DNA of 64,000 nucleotides from Streptomyces sp. NL15-2K (GTDB lineage Bacteria; Actinomycetota; Actinomycetes; Streptomycetales; Streptomycetaceae): NCBI RefSeq assembly GCF_030551255.1, contig NZ_CP130630.1, positions 5,871,501 to 5,935,500 of the forward strand, read 5' to 3'. Shown piece by piece: positions 43,000 to 51,531 of this stretch (position 1 is its first letter; each line of letters starts with the position of its first letter). The notes under the pieces were generated by a model. It saw only the letters and a program-made list of their open reading frames with translations, ran no database searches and was not told where the DNA came from. The position numbers and the translations under genes were made by a program.

Positions 43000-45090
43000 A
43001 TGGGGAGAGCGAAAGTGCGCATACAGTTGCCGTTGATCAGCACCTCGAACGAGCCGCATCCCGGCGGGCGATCCGCCCTGACCTGCCGTTTCCGGTGTGG
43101 TGACGCCTGTTTCCACGAGGTGCCCAACACCTCCGCCAACGCGTACGTCGGCGATGTGATCGCCGGCGCGCTCAGTCGCCGTTCGATGATGCGGGCCGCC
43201 GCCGTCGTCACCGTGGCCACCGCCGCCGGTGCCGCCGTGGCCCAGCCCGTCGCCGCGGCCGAAAACAGCGCCGGGAGCGGGACGGCGACGTACAAGCCGG
43301 GCACCTCCAAGGCGGCGCGCGGGCTGCGGTTCGCCGCCGTCGCGCCCAACACCGCCGATGTCGTGACCGTCCCGGACGGGTACCAGCAGAACGTTGTCAT
43401 CCGCTGGGGCGAGCCCATCCTGCGCGGCGCGCCCGCCTTCGACCCGGACAAGCAGACCGCCGCCGCTCAGGCCGGTCAGTTCGGGTACAACAACGACTTC
43501 CTGGCCCTGCTGCCCCTTCCCGGGGAGCGGAATCGGCAGCTGCTCGTCGCGAACCATGAGTACACCGATGAGGTGCTCATGTTCCGCGGGTACGACGCCG
43601 CCAACCCCACCCGTGAGCAGGTCGAGATCGCCTGGGCCGCTCATGGGCTGTCCGCAGTCGTGGTGGAAGGGGACCGGAAGACCGGGAAGCTCACCGCCGT
43701 GTCCCGGCATCCGCTCAACCGGCGCGTCACCGCCACCACCGAGTTTCGGGTCACCGGGCCCGCCGCCGGGTCCGACCTGCTGAAGACCTCCGTCGACCCG
43801 ACCGGCCGCAAGGTCCTCGGCACCCTCAACAACTGCGCGGGCGGCACGACCCCCTGGGGCACCACCCTCCACGGCGAGGAGAACTTCAACCAGTACTTCG
43901 CCAACGCCACCCGCGCCACCGACAAGCGGTACGGCATCGGTACCGCGGCGAGTGAGCGCAAGTGGGAGCGGTTCGACAAGCGGTTCGACGTGGCCCAGGA
44001 GCCGAACGAGGTGCACCGCTTCGGCTACGTCGTCGAGCTCGACCCGTACGACCCCACCTCCACGCCCCGTAAGCACACCGCGCTCGGCCGGTTCAAGCAC
44101 GAGGGCGCGACCGTGCGGCTCACCCAGGACGGGCGGCCGGTCGTCTACACCGGTGACGACGAGCGGTTCGACTACTTCTACAAGTTCGTCGGCAGCAAGC
44201 GGATGAAGCAGGGCACCTCCCGGGCCGTGCGGGAGCACAACCTGAGCCTGCTCGACGAGGGCACGCTGTACGTCGCCAAGCTCACCGGTGACTCCCCCGC
44301 CATCGAGATCGACGGCACGGGCAAGCTCCCGGCCGACGGCGAGTTCGACGGCAGTGGTGAGTGGATCCCGCTGGTCACCGCGAGCGCCAAGGGTGCCGTG
44401 TCGCACGTCGACGGCATGACCGCCGAGGAGGTCTGCGTCTTCACGCGCCTCGCCGGTGACAAGGTCGGCGCGACCAAGATGGACCGGCCCGAGGACATCG
44501 AGCCGAACCCGCACACCGGCAAGGTGTACGTCGCCCTCACCAACAACTCCAACCGCGGTGTCGGTACGAACGCCAAGGCGGACGAGGCCAACCCGCGCAA
44601 CGCCAACAAGCACGGGCACATCCTGGAGCTGACCGAGCGCTGGAACCAGGCCGACAGCACCAAGTTCGCCTGGTCGCTGTTCCTGGTCGCCGGTGACCCG
44701 AAGGACCCGGCGACGTACTTCGCCGGCTTCCCGAAGGACAAGGTCAGCCCGATCTCCTGCCCGGACAACGTGGCCTTCGACCCGTACGGCAACCTGTGGA
44801 TCTCCACCGACGGCGCCCAGCTCGGCTATCACGACGGCCTCTTCGGCGTCGCCACGAAGGGCGACCGGCGCGGTGAGCTCAAGCAGTTCCTGACCATGCC
44901 GAACGGCGCGGAGACCTGCGGTCCGATCATCCAGGACCGGCGCGTGCTCGTCGCCGTACAGCACCCGGGCGAGCTCGACGGCGCGAGCGTCGAGAAGCCG
45001 GCCAGCACCTGGCCCGACGGGCCCGGCAAGCTCGTCCGTCCGGCGGTCGTGGCGGTGTGGCGCGAGGACGGCTGCGACATCGGCGCGTAG
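43000..45090 (+). CDS. phoX: PhoX family alkaline phosphatase, Tat-exported
   Basis: 696 residues. The N-terminus is long: LISTSNEPHPGGRSALTC, RCGDACFHEVPNTS, then a twin-Arg signal (SRRSMMRAAAVVTVATAAGAAVA, about 57-80). The mature enzyme is a Ca2+/Fe-dependent PhoX-type beta-propeller (RWGEPILRGAPAFD; LVANHEYTDE; GTTPWGTTLHGEENFNQYF; RPEDIEPNPHTGKVYVALTNNS; SCPDNVAFDPYGNLWISTDG). It releases phosphate from esters outside the cell. ATG 43000 has AAAGGGGAAG upstream. A PHO box lies in the 268-base upstream region and a strong terminator follows. Confidence 0.94.
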   Translation: MGRAKVRIQLPLISTSNEPHPGGRSALTCRFRCGDACFHEVPNTSANAYVGDVIAGALSRRSMMRAAAVVTVATAAGAAVAQPVAAAENSAGSGTATYKPGTSKAARGLRFAAVAPNTADVVTVPDGYQQNVVIRWGEPILRGAPAFDPDKQTAAAQAGQFGYNNDFLALLPLPGERNRQLLVANHEYTDEVLMFRGYDAANPTREQVEIAWAAHGLSAVVVEGDRKTGKLTAVSRHPLNRRVTATTEFRVTGPAAGSDLLKTSVDPTGRKVLGTLNNCAGGTTPWGTTLHGEENFNQYFANATRATDKRYGIGTAASERKWERFDKRFDVAQEPNEVHRFGYVVELDPYDPTSTPRKHTALGRFKHEGATVRLTQDGRPVVYTGDDERFDYFYKFVGSKRMKQGTSRAVREHNLSLLDEGTLYVAKLTGDSPAIEIDGTGKLPADGEFDGSGEWIPLVTASAKGAVSHVDGMTAEEVCVFTRLAGDKVGATKMDRPEDIEPNPHTGKVYVALTNNSNRGVGTNAKADEANPRNANKHGHILELTERWNQADSTKFAWSLFLVAGDPKDPATYFAGFPKDKVSPISCPDNVAFDPYGNLWISTDGAQLGYHDGLFGVATKGDRRGELKQFLTMPNGAETCGPIIQDRRVLVAVQHPGELDGASVEKPASTWPDGPGKLVRPAVVAVWREDGCDIGA

Positions 45091-45111
45091 CGGACACACA
45101 GCACACAGGCT

Positions 45112-45145
45112 GTGGGCCGTCCTCCCGCTCGGGAGGACGGCCCAC
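45112..45145 (+). terminator. phoX terminator
   Basis: GTGGGCCGTCCTCCC and GGGAGGACGGCCCAC form a perfect 15-bp stem with a GCTC tetraloop, 22 bases after the phoX stop. It may also end the convergent small gene at 45166. Confidence 0.85.
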
Positions 45146-45165
45146 GGCCGCTTCGGGGCTTCGGC

Positions 45166-45369
45166 TCAGGGAGCCGGAGTCAGGCAGGTCGTGAGCGGGA
45201 CCTCAGGGGGAGCCGTGACGGCGGCGGGGTCGACGAGGCCCGTGACCTGGGAGGGGGCTTCGGTGACACAGGTCAGAACCATGGTCGGGTCCGGCACCGC
45301 GGTGGCGGTCGGGGCCAGGGCGCCCGCGAGGGCGAGGGTGCCGAGCAGGACGGTCGCGGTGCGACGCAT
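45166..45369 (-). CDS. Small secreted protein
   Basis: 67 residues. MRRTATVLLGTLALAGALAP then TATA is a clear Sec signal peptide with a cleavage site near residue 24. The mature peptide is about 43 residues with two Cys (VLTCVTEAP; TTCLTPAP) that could form one disulfide. ATG 45369 has AAGGGGA eight bases upstream. Function unknown. It lies between phoX and a MITE cluster. Confidence 0.75.
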   Translation of the reverse strand: MRRTATVLLGTLALAGALAPTATAVPDPTMVLTCVTEAPSQVTGLVDPAAVTAPPEVPLTTCLTPAP

Positions 45370-45523
45370 GAAAAATCCCCTTATCGGTAGGGCGGTTGAC
45401 CGGATTGATCATTGCCGCTGCCCGCCCCTGAGCGCTCCTCGCGTCACCCGGGCGGGGATGGCGTACCGATTCAGCGCCTGCGCCGAGTTGACCCTGGTCT
45501 GCTGATGTCACCGGTGTGAGGTG

Positions 45524-45782
45524 AGGGCCTGTCCGGCGGATCATGCCGCAGACGCGGGGCTTGGCACGCCCATCTGCGGCGTTGTCGTCGGTTGCCGACT
45601 CCCCCACGCTCGAACAACCTCGCGCGGGGGGACCCCCATCGCGTCGACGCCCTCCTCCGCCTTGCAGCTGGACGCTCCCCCACGCTCGAATACGCTCGCG
45701 CGGGGGCACCCCCATCGCCCCGCTCACCTGCGCTGATCAGTCGCCGTCGTTTTCCTGCGACCTGATCCGCCGGACAGGCCCT
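45524..45782. mobile_element. MITE-like element, family C, copy 1
   Basis: Ends are AGGGCCTGTCCGGCGGATCA and its inverse complement, 20 bp perfect, on a 259-base unit. The outer 38 left bases and about 50 right bases match the 86-base copy at 48112-48197; here they enclose about 170 extra bases that include two copies of a palindromic unit (CTCCCCCACGCTCGAA ... GGGGG). There is no transposase. It abuts the family-M element at 45782. Confidence 0.85.
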
Positions 45783-46004
45783 AGTGCCGCGACAGGCAAC
45801 GTTCGCCCCGTCGCGACGCCCGGCACGCTCCCCCACTGCCCTAAAGGCGTGGGAGGTGCCCCCACTCGCCGCACCGGCCGAAAGCCCAAGTACGTCCGGT
45901 CCATCGACGGAGCCTTCCGGCCGGCACTCCCCCAGAGGGGGGACCCCCAGAGCACGCACCGGACGCCGCTCCTTGAAGGGCAAACGTTGCCTGTCGCGGC
46001 ACTA
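45782..46004. mobile_element. MITE-like element, family M, copy 1
   Basis: A 223-base unit with perfect 22-bp inverted ends (TAGTGCCGCGACAGGCAACG...). It is framed by CTAG at both ends, suggesting a CTAG or TA target duplication. It shares ends and about 80 internal bases with 55589-55755. The right end supplies the stop codon of the FUSC gene. There is no transposase; it is probably a non-autonomous relative of an IS5-type element. Confidence 0.85.
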
Positions 46005-47957
46005 GTGCGGTGACGCGATCGCCCGCGCCGCCGCGACCTCCTGCCTGAGCGGCTCCAGCACGCTGCCGGACGGCCCGGTGAGGTCCGTGCGCACCGCGTA
46101 CAGCACCTCCACCTCCCGCAGCCCCTCCGCCAGCTCCCGCAGCTGCAAGGCCACCTGGCCCACCTCGGCCTCCGCCGGCGGCGGCGCCCCGTGCCGTACC
46201 CGCACCCGGGCCGCCGTCGTCGCGTCCACTATCCGTTCGACGGCGACGACCAGCGGCCACCAGGCCGCCGCCCGGCGTCCGGTGGGCGGCGGCTCGGTCA
46301 GGGCCCGCTGGAACTCCGTACGGATGACGGACAGGTCGCGGTAGAGGCGGCGGCGCATGCGGGCGCGGGCGGGTGGGTCGACGGCCTCGACCCCCGGCGC
46401 GCCGAACGCGCCCTCCACATAGCGCGCGGTGTCCGCGACCGCGTCCGCGAGGCGGTCGCCGACGCGGGTGTGCCAGCTCTCCGGCCAGAGGAGATAGCCC
46501 GCCACGAGAGCGATCGAGCAGCCGATCAGGGAGTCCACCAGCCGGGGCAGCAGCAAGGCCGTGCCCTGGTGGTTCAGGACGTCCGAGAGGAGGAGGATCA
46601 CCGGGGTGATCGCCGCGGTCTGGTAGCCGTAGCCGCGCGGGGTCAGCGCCGGGATCAGCGGGGCGAGCAGCAGCATCACCGGTACGTCCCACCAGCCCCG
46701 CGGCACCTGCGACAGCACCGCCGCCGCGATCACCAGTCCGGCGACCGTGCCCAGGGCGCGCAGCAGCGCCCGGGAGAAGACCGAACCGAAGTCCGGCTTC
46801 AGGACGAAGGTGATGGTCAGGGCCACCCAGTAGGAGCGGGGCACGGAGATGATCGAGACCAGGGCCTGGGCCAGGCCGATGCACAGGGCGAGGCGCAGGC
46901 CGTAGCGCCAGGAGGCCGCCGAGAGGGCCACGTCGCGGGCGGCTCGGGCCGCGCGGATGCTCAGGGCGGCGGGCCTGCCCAGGCGGTCGTCGATGCCCCG
47001 CGGGTCGACGTCCGGCGAGGTCACGACCTCGGCCGCGTGGCGCAGGGCGTGGTCGACGGCCCGCGTGGTCTCGGTCACCGGCACGGGGAGCTCGAGTCCT
47101 ATCGGCCCGGTGTAGCCGGTCTCCACGGCCTGGGCGAGGTGCCGTACGGCCTCCGGCGCCTCGGGCGGGAGGGGCCGGCCGGCGAGGTGGGCGGCCGGGG
47201 CGGCCTCCAGGATCGGGGTGATGGCGTTCAGCTGGGCCAGCAGGCGGGTCAGCTCGGGGCTGCGGCCGTGGTGGCGGGCGCGGCGAGCGAGGACGAGGTC
47301 GTACGCCTGGTTCAGGGACTGGGTGACGGCGTGGCGGGCCTTGTCGTATTCCTCCGTCCGGTCCGTGCCGGAGACGGTGAGCAGGTCGGCCAGCCTGCGG
47401 TAGACGCCCGCGACCGCGGCCCGTTCCGGCACGCCCGACCTGAGCGGCCAGGCCAGCAGAGCCAGGGCGAGGACGAGCAGCCCGCCGCCGGACATCAGGA
47501 CCGGGGCCAGCCACCACTCGCCGGGCATGGCGAGGCCCGCGCCCACCACGGAGTTCAGGAGCAGCAGCAGTCCCGATACGGAGGCCACCGCGCCGATCGT
47601 CGAGATCATCCCGGACACGAGCGCGACGCCGGTGACGGCGGCGACGGCGAGCCAGCCGTGGCCGTACACCAGCGAACCGAGCGTGATGCCGACGGCGCCG
47701 AAGAGCTGCGGGATCGCGATGTTGAGGATCCGCATGCGGTAGGCGTCGGCGGTGTCGCCGATGACGCCGGAGAGGGCGCCCATGGAGGCGATGGCGCCGT
47801 AGGCAGGCTGGTCGGCGGCGATGCCGATCGCCAGGGGGAGGGCCATGGCGACGGCGGCGCGGGCGAGGGCGGGCCAGTTGACCGGGGCGGGCTGCGGTTG
47901 GAGGTTCCTCACCAGCCAGTCGGGAGGTGTGAGGCCGATGGGGAACTCTCGGGACAT
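46002..47957 (-). CDS. FUSC family membrane protein
   Basis: 651 residues with two blocks of about six helices (residues 30-170 and 370-500) around a cytoplasmic helical part, the FUSC/YccS/AaeB-type layout. It is expected to export aromatic or other anions. Features include ADQPAYGAIASMGALSGVIGD, LRLALCIGLAQALVSIISVPRSYWVALTITFVLKPDFGSVFSRALLRALGT (the conserved YW-x-x-LT-x-xxV-x-KPD segment) and GYGYQTAAITP. I chose ATG 47957 (MSREFPIGLTPPDW); upstream ATG 47990 lies in a poor context. The last residues SPH and the TAG stop border the MITE at 45782-46004, so the C-terminus may have been trimmed. Confidence 0.88.
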   Translation of the reverse strand: MSREFPIGLTPPDWLVRNLQPQPAPVNWPALARAAVAMALPLAIGIAADQPAYGAIASMGALSGVIGDTADAYRMRILNIAIPQLFGAVGITLGSLVYGHGWLAVAAVTGVALVSGMISTIGAVASVSGLLLLLNSVVGAGLAMPGEWWLAPVLMSGGGLLVLALALLAWPLRSGVPERAAVAGVYRRLADLLTVSGTDRTEEYDKARHAVTQSLNQAYDLVLARRARHHGRSPELTRLLAQLNAITPILEAAPAAHLAGRPLPPEAPEAVRHLAQAVETGYTGPIGLELPVPVTETTRAVDHALRHAAEVVTSPDVDPRGIDDRLGRPAALSIRAARAARDVALSAASWRYGLRLALCIGLAQALVSIISVPRSYWVALTITFVLKPDFGSVFSRALLRALGTVAGLVIAAAVLSQVPRGWWDVPVMLLLAPLIPALTPRGYGYQTAAITPVILLLSDVLNHQGTALLLPRLVDSLIGCSIALVAGYLLWPESWHTRVGDRLADAVADTARYVEGAFGAPGVEAVDPPARARMRRRLYRDLSVIRTEFQRALTEPPPTGRRAAAWWPLVVAVERIVDATTAARVRVRHGAPPPAEAEVGQVALQLRELAEGLREVEVLYAVRTDLTGPSGSVLEPLRQEVAAARAIASPH

Positions 47958-47986
47958 GCGCCCATTATGGGCAGCCCCTTTCACCC

Positions 47987-48065
47987 TCATCCCCGCTGGT
48001 GAAGCGTGATGTCCACGACCAGCGTGCGGTGGTCGGCGTCGGTAGGGCCCTTCTGATGGATCTCC
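47987..48065 (-). pseudogene. Possible 3' remnant of an exported phosphatase/nuclease (EEP-like) gene
   Basis: On the minus strand a frame reads GPTDADHRTLVVDITLHQRG and then stops at 47987. The pattern D-H-R-T-L-V-V-D-I-T-L is like the C-terminal strand of EEP-fold enzymes (SDHxxLVVDL). Upstream the frame loses sense and runs into a MITE at 48112. If real, it is the tail of a gene whose front has been lost. Evidence is thin. Confidence 0.3.
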
Positions 48066-48111
48066 GTGGGAGAAGGAGCGGCGTTCGGTGCGTGCTCTCG
48101 GCGTGCCGGTT

Positions 48112-48197
48112 AGGGCCTGTCCGGCGGATCATGTCGCAGACGCGGGGCTGATCAGTTGCCGTCACTTTCCTGCGACCTGATCCGCCGGACAGGCCCT
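48112..48197. mobile_element. MITE-like element, family C, copy 2 (short form)
   Basis: An 86-base unit with 20-bp perfect inverted ends (AGGGCCTGTCCGGCGGATCA) flanked by TA. It equals the ends of the 45524-45782 element joined directly. The right end forms the TAG stop codon of the hydrolase gene at 48196. Confidence 0.88.
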
Positions 48198-48990
48198 ACG
48201 AGCGTCCGTCCACCCGCGCCAGGAATTCCCCGAGCGCCCGGTTGAACTCCTCCGCCCGCTCCAGGTTCGGCATGTGCGCCGCCCCCTCGATCACCCGCAG
48301 CGTCGAGTCGGGGAGGGCCGCGTGCATCTCCTCCGCGTCGGCGACCGGCGTGTACGCGTCGTCGGCGCCCACGACGACCAGCGCGGGGACCCTGACGCGG
48401 GTGAGCAGGTCGCGGTAGTCGGGGCGGGCGGCGCGGGCGCGCAGGGCCGCGGCGGCGCCCTGCGGGGGCGCGGTCGTCATCATGCGGTGGACGTGCTCCT
48501 TGACCCGCGCCTCGGCGTACGGCGCGACCATCTTCTCCAGGACCTCGTCGGCGTACCCCCGCATGCCCTCCCGCAGCAACCGGTCCGCCATGGCGTTGCG
48601 GGACTTCACGCCCTCCGGTGTCTCCGCCGCCGGGAAGGTGTCGGCGAGGACCAGCCCCAGAATCCGGTCCGGGAACCGCCGGTAGCAGTCCATCGCGATC
48701 TGGCCGCCCATGGACAGACCGGCCAGCACGAACGTCTCCACCTTCATCTCGTCGAGCAGCGCCTCGATGTCCTCGGCGAACTGCGCGAACCCCGTGACGC
48801 CGGGTGTCCGCGGGGAGGCGCCGTAGCCGCGCAGGTCGGGGGCGATCACCCGGCGCGTGGCGGAGAAGGCCTCGATCTGCGGGGCCCACATCGTGCGGTC
48901 GAAGGGGTGGCCGTGGACGAGGACGAGGGGAACCAAGGAGGTATCAGAGCCTTTGTCATCGTATGCGAGGAACACCGGGAAAGGGGTCAT
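48196..48990 (-). CDS. Alpha/beta hydrolase
   Basis: 264 residues of a standard alpha/beta hydrolase: oxyanion HGHPFDRTMW, nucleophile elbow LAGLSMGGQIA (Ser about residue 94), acid GADDAYTPVADAEE and His in EGAAHMPNLERAEEF. It resembles 3-oxoadipate enol-lactonase and haloperoxidase-like esterases, but no beta-ketoadipate genes are adjacent, so substrate is open. Start ATG 48990. It is divergent from a MocR regulator, its likely controller, over 87 bases containing direct repeats. The stop codon TAG comes from a MITE end. Confidence 0.88.
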   Translation of the reverse strand: MTPFPVFLAYDDKGSDTSLVPLVLVHGHPFDRTMWAPQIEAFSATRRVIAPDLRGYGASPRTPGVTGFAQFAEDIEALLDEMKVETFVLAGLSMGGQIAMDCYRRFPDRILGLVLADTFPAAETPEGVKSRNAMADRLLREGMRGYADEVLEKMVAPYAEARVKEHVHRMMTTAPPQGAAAALRARAARPDYRDLLTRVRVPALVVVGADDAYTPVADAEEMHAALPDSTLRVIEGAAHMPNLERAEEFNRALGEFLARVDGRS

Positions 48991-49020
48991 GTGGACGACC
49001 CTAGGCCGCCCCAACTCATC

Positions 49021-49051
49021 GGTGCAATAAGATCTTTGCTCTCGGTGCAAT
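49021..49051. promoter_or_regulatory. Candidate MocR operator, direct repeats
   Basis: GGTGCAAT occurs at 49021-49028 and again at 49044-49051, a centre spacing of 23 bp (about two helical turns). MocR regulators typically bind direct repeats in the gap between their gene and a divergent target, which is the situation here. Confidence 0.5.
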
Positions 49052-49077
49052 CCGACCCGCCTTCCCCAGGGAGCCTT

Positions 49078-50403
49078 GTGGACGACTACCGGCGCATCGC
49101 CGACCGGCTCGCCGACGACATCGCCGCCGGTCGGCTCAAGCCCGGTGAACGGCTGCCTCCGCAGCGGCTGTTCGCACGGCGGCGCGGGATCGCCGGGTCC
49201 ACGGCGGGGCGGGTGTACGGCGAACTCGTGCGGCGGGGACTGGTCGTGGGCGAGGTCGGTCGCGGCACCTTCGTACGGGCGACTCCGGCGCAGCCGGCGG
49301 CCGGACGGGGACTCACCGAGCCGTCGACCACCGCTCCCGTCAACCTGGAGCTCAACTACCCGTCCGCGCCCGGCCAGTCCGAACTCCTCGCCCCCACCCT
49401 CGCGCCCCTCCTGCGCCCCGACGTCCTGACCGAGGCCATGCGCCCCGCACCCGCCGACGGCACTCTGCCGGCCAGGACGGCCGCCGCCTCCCTCCTCGCG
49501 ACTCGGGGCTGGCAGCCCAGCCCCGACCAGCTCCTCTTCACCGGCAACGCCCGCCAGGCCGTCGCCGCCACCCTCGCCTCCCTCGTGCGCCCAGGTGGCC
49601 GCGTCGGCGTCGAGCCGCTGACGTATCCCGTGGTCAAGGAGATCGCCGCACGGCTCGGCAGCACGCTGGTGCCACTGACGGCGGACGAGGAAGGCCCGCG
49701 CCCCGAGTCCCTCGCCGCCGCTCACCGCAGCGCGCCCCTGTCCGCCCTGTACGTCCAGCCGACGCTTCACAATCCGACGTCCCTGACCATGAGCGAGGAG
49801 CGGCGACGTCACCTCGCGGACGTCGTCACCGACTCGGGCATCCCCGTCGTGGAGGACCGCATCTGGTCCTTCCTGGCCGACGACGAGCCCTTCGCCGTGC
49901 ACGCGCCCCGCCTCACCCACGTCGTCGACGGCCTGTCGAAACGCGTCGCTCCCGGGCTCACCGTCGGCTTCGCCGTCGTACCGCCGTACCGGGGCGAGGC
50001 CGTGGCGGACGCGATCCGGTCCGGCGGGTGGAGTGCGGGGCGGTTCGCGATGGAGGCGGCCGTGCGGTGGATCGAGGACGGGACGGTGGAGCGGCTGGTC
50101 GCGGCCAAGCGGGCGGACGCGGCGCACCGGCAGCGGATCCTCCGGGAGGAACTGCACGGCTTCTCCGTACGGTCCGACCCGCGCGCCTACTACGCCTGGT
50201 GGGAGCTGCCCGCGCCCTGGCGCGCGGACACCTTCACGGCCGCCGCCGCGGCGCACGGCATCGCCGTCACGCCCGGCCCGGTCTTCGCCGTCGACCCCGG
50301 CCGCACCCCGGACGCGGTCAGGCTCGGACTCGCCTCGGCCGCTGTGCCGGATCTGCGGCGGGCCCTTCGGACGCTCGCCGGCGTCGCACGAGAGGTCCGC
50401 TGA
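49078..50403 (+). CDS. MocR family regulator (GntR wHTH plus PLP aminotransferase fold)
   Basis: 441 residues. Residues 1-70 are a GntR winged helix (YRRIADRLADDIAAGRLKPGERLPPQRLFARRRGIAGSTAGRVYGELVRRGLVVGEVGRGTFV). From about 85 a fold-type I aminotransferase domain follows (LFTGNARQAVAATLASLVRPGGRVGVEPLTYP; QPTLHNPTSLTMS; DGLSKRVAPGLTVGF with the PLP Lys). MocR proteins sense PLP-linked amines. GTG 49078 has AGGGAG upstream. It is divergent from the alpha/beta hydrolase gene, the probable target. The last 86 bases overlap the 3' end of the antisense membrane gene. Confidence 0.92.
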   Translation: MDDYRRIADRLADDIAAGRLKPGERLPPQRLFARRRGIAGSTAGRVYGELVRRGLVVGEVGRGTFVRATPAQPAAGRGLTEPSTTAPVNLELNYPSAPGQSELLAPTLAPLLRPDVLTEAMRPAPADGTLPARTAAASLLATRGWQPSPDQLLFTGNARQAVAATLASLVRPGGRVGVEPLTYPVVKEIAARLGSTLVPLTADEEGPRPESLAAAHRSAPLSALYVQPTLHNPTSLTMSEERRRHLADVVTDSGIPVVEDRIWSFLADDEPFAVHAPRLTHVVDGLSKRVAPGLTVGFAVVPPYRGEAVADAIRSGGWSAGRFAMEAAVRWIEDGTVERLVAAKRADAAHRQRILREELHGFSVRSDPRAYYAWWELPAPWRADTFTAAAAAHGIAVTPGPVFAVDPGRTPDAVRLGLASAAVPDLRRALRTLAGVAREVR

Positions 50404-50704
50404 GCCGGCAGGTCACGGCCACCGTCAGACCGAGGGCGACCAGCAGCCAGGAGACGGTGCGCAGGGTGGCGGTGAGGGCGTCGTAGACCGCGCCGACGGC
50501 CGGCTGGTGGGCCGGGTCGGGCAGGTCGGCCACGGTGAGGCGGCGGCCGACGGCGACCGCGACGGCGAGGAAGGCGCCGCCCAGCGCCGTGCCGAGCGCG
50601 GTGGCCGTCACCGCGCGGCGGCGGCAGGCCGCGAGCGTGATCCCGGCGACGGCGAGCACGGCGGCCGTGACGGGCAGCCAGACTGCGGCGATGTCGAGCA
50701 CGTG
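50318..50704 (-). CDS. Small membrane protein
   Basis: 128 residues, three to four hydrophobic helices (VLDIAAVWLPVTAAVLAVAGITLAA; VTATALGTALGGAFLAVAVAV; VSWLLVALGLTVAVTC) and a basic tail. GTG 50704 has AAGGGG six bases upstream. The last 29 codons overlap the end of the MocR gene in antisense, which is unusual and may mean the true protein ends earlier or that the region evolved jointly. Function unknown. Confidence 0.6.
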   Translation of the reverse strand, partial: HVLDIAAVWLPVTAAVLAVAGITLAACRRRAVTATALGTALGGAFLAVAVAVGRRLTVADLPDPAHQPAVGAVYDALTATLRTVSWLLVALGLTVAVTCRLSGPLVRRRRASEGPAADPAQRPRRVRA

Positions 50705-50800
50705 GAACCCCTTCCGGAGCCGAGGGCACCTTCCAGGCAAGACCCGCGGGGGCGAGTGTGCGAGCGGTGTGACGCCGAACGGGTGTTCCCGGTGGCCGGC

Positions 50801-51280
50801 TCAGCGGATGCGGTTCCCCTCCGCGTCCTCGCGCGTGTAGTAGCGGTAGAAGAACACCGTGAAGATCGCCGCCGTGACGACCAGTCCCAGGACCACGGAC
50901 GCCCAGACGCTCGCGCCGCCCTGGCTGTAGAGGAAGCCGATGGCCGCGCCGGCGAAGGCCGACTTCGTCAGCGAGTGCAGTTCGCGCATCAGGCGCGGGG
51001 CCAGGACCGCCACGGCGATGCAGAGCACGATGAACGCGAGCGCGGTGACGAAGCCGAACAGCAGGTTCCCGCCGGTGATCGGCCCGCCGTCGCGCTTGTT
51101 GGCCGCGGCCCAGTAGCCGTAGAGCAGCCCGAGGACGACGGGTATCGCATACCTCGCCACCCTGTGGAACCGTTCGCTGAAGACGTCGGGCGTGCGGGCG
51201 GGCGGCCTGGTCGTACGGCGTGTGGCGGGCGTCCTGCGCATACCGCGCGTTCCGCCGGGCGTGGGTGCCGCATGAGCCAT
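50801..51280 (-). CDS. Membrane protein of unknown function
   Basis: 159 residues: a basic, Pro/Thr/Arg-rich N-terminus (about 1-42), then four helices (YAIPVVLGLLYGYWAA; GNLLFGFVTALAFIVLCIAVAVLAP; AFAGAAIGFLYSQGG; WASVVLGLVVTAAIFTVFFYRYY) and a polar tail. ATG 51280 has GGAG seven bases upstream. It recalls common Streptomyces integral membrane proteins of no known role. The 250 bases between it and the next gene at 51532 hold no feature I can support beyond promoter space. Confidence 0.75.
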   Translation of the reverse strand: MAHAAPTPGGTRGMRRTPATRRTTRPPARTPDVFSERFHRVARYAIPVVLGLLYGYWAAANKRDGGPITGGNLLFGFVTALAFIVLCIAVAVLAPRLMRELHSLTKSAFAGAAIGFLYSQGGASVWASVVLGLVVTAAIFTVFFYRYYTREDAEGNRIR

Positions 51281-51531
51281 GAGAGCACTCCTCTCTCTCC
51301 TCGCCCCCGCCTACCAGAGCACACCTGCGGACAGGCCCTGGCAAGTCGGTGGAAGAAATGATTCCCGGCCTCCGGACCGCGGATGCGGGCCCCGCGGGCT
51401 CATGCGCCGGGCCGACGAGTCCGCTCGAAAGGGACGTTTGCAGTCCTGAGGCCCCCCTTTGCAGCCGCAGCGGTTACGGTGCTGACGTACGTGATCGACT
51501 GGGATGTCGACGGGGAATTGGGGAGGGACCG

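Noticed and set aside
45543..46013. Several 60-170-codon frames between the small secreted gene and FUSC
   Set aside because: All lie in MITE sequence and recur in part at 55463-55727; they are repeat shadows without starts or partners.
46191..48002. 603-codon plus-strand frame opposite the FUSC gene
   Set aside because: Composition is a Gly/Arg/Asp/Gln shadow of a clear membrane protein gene on the other strand.
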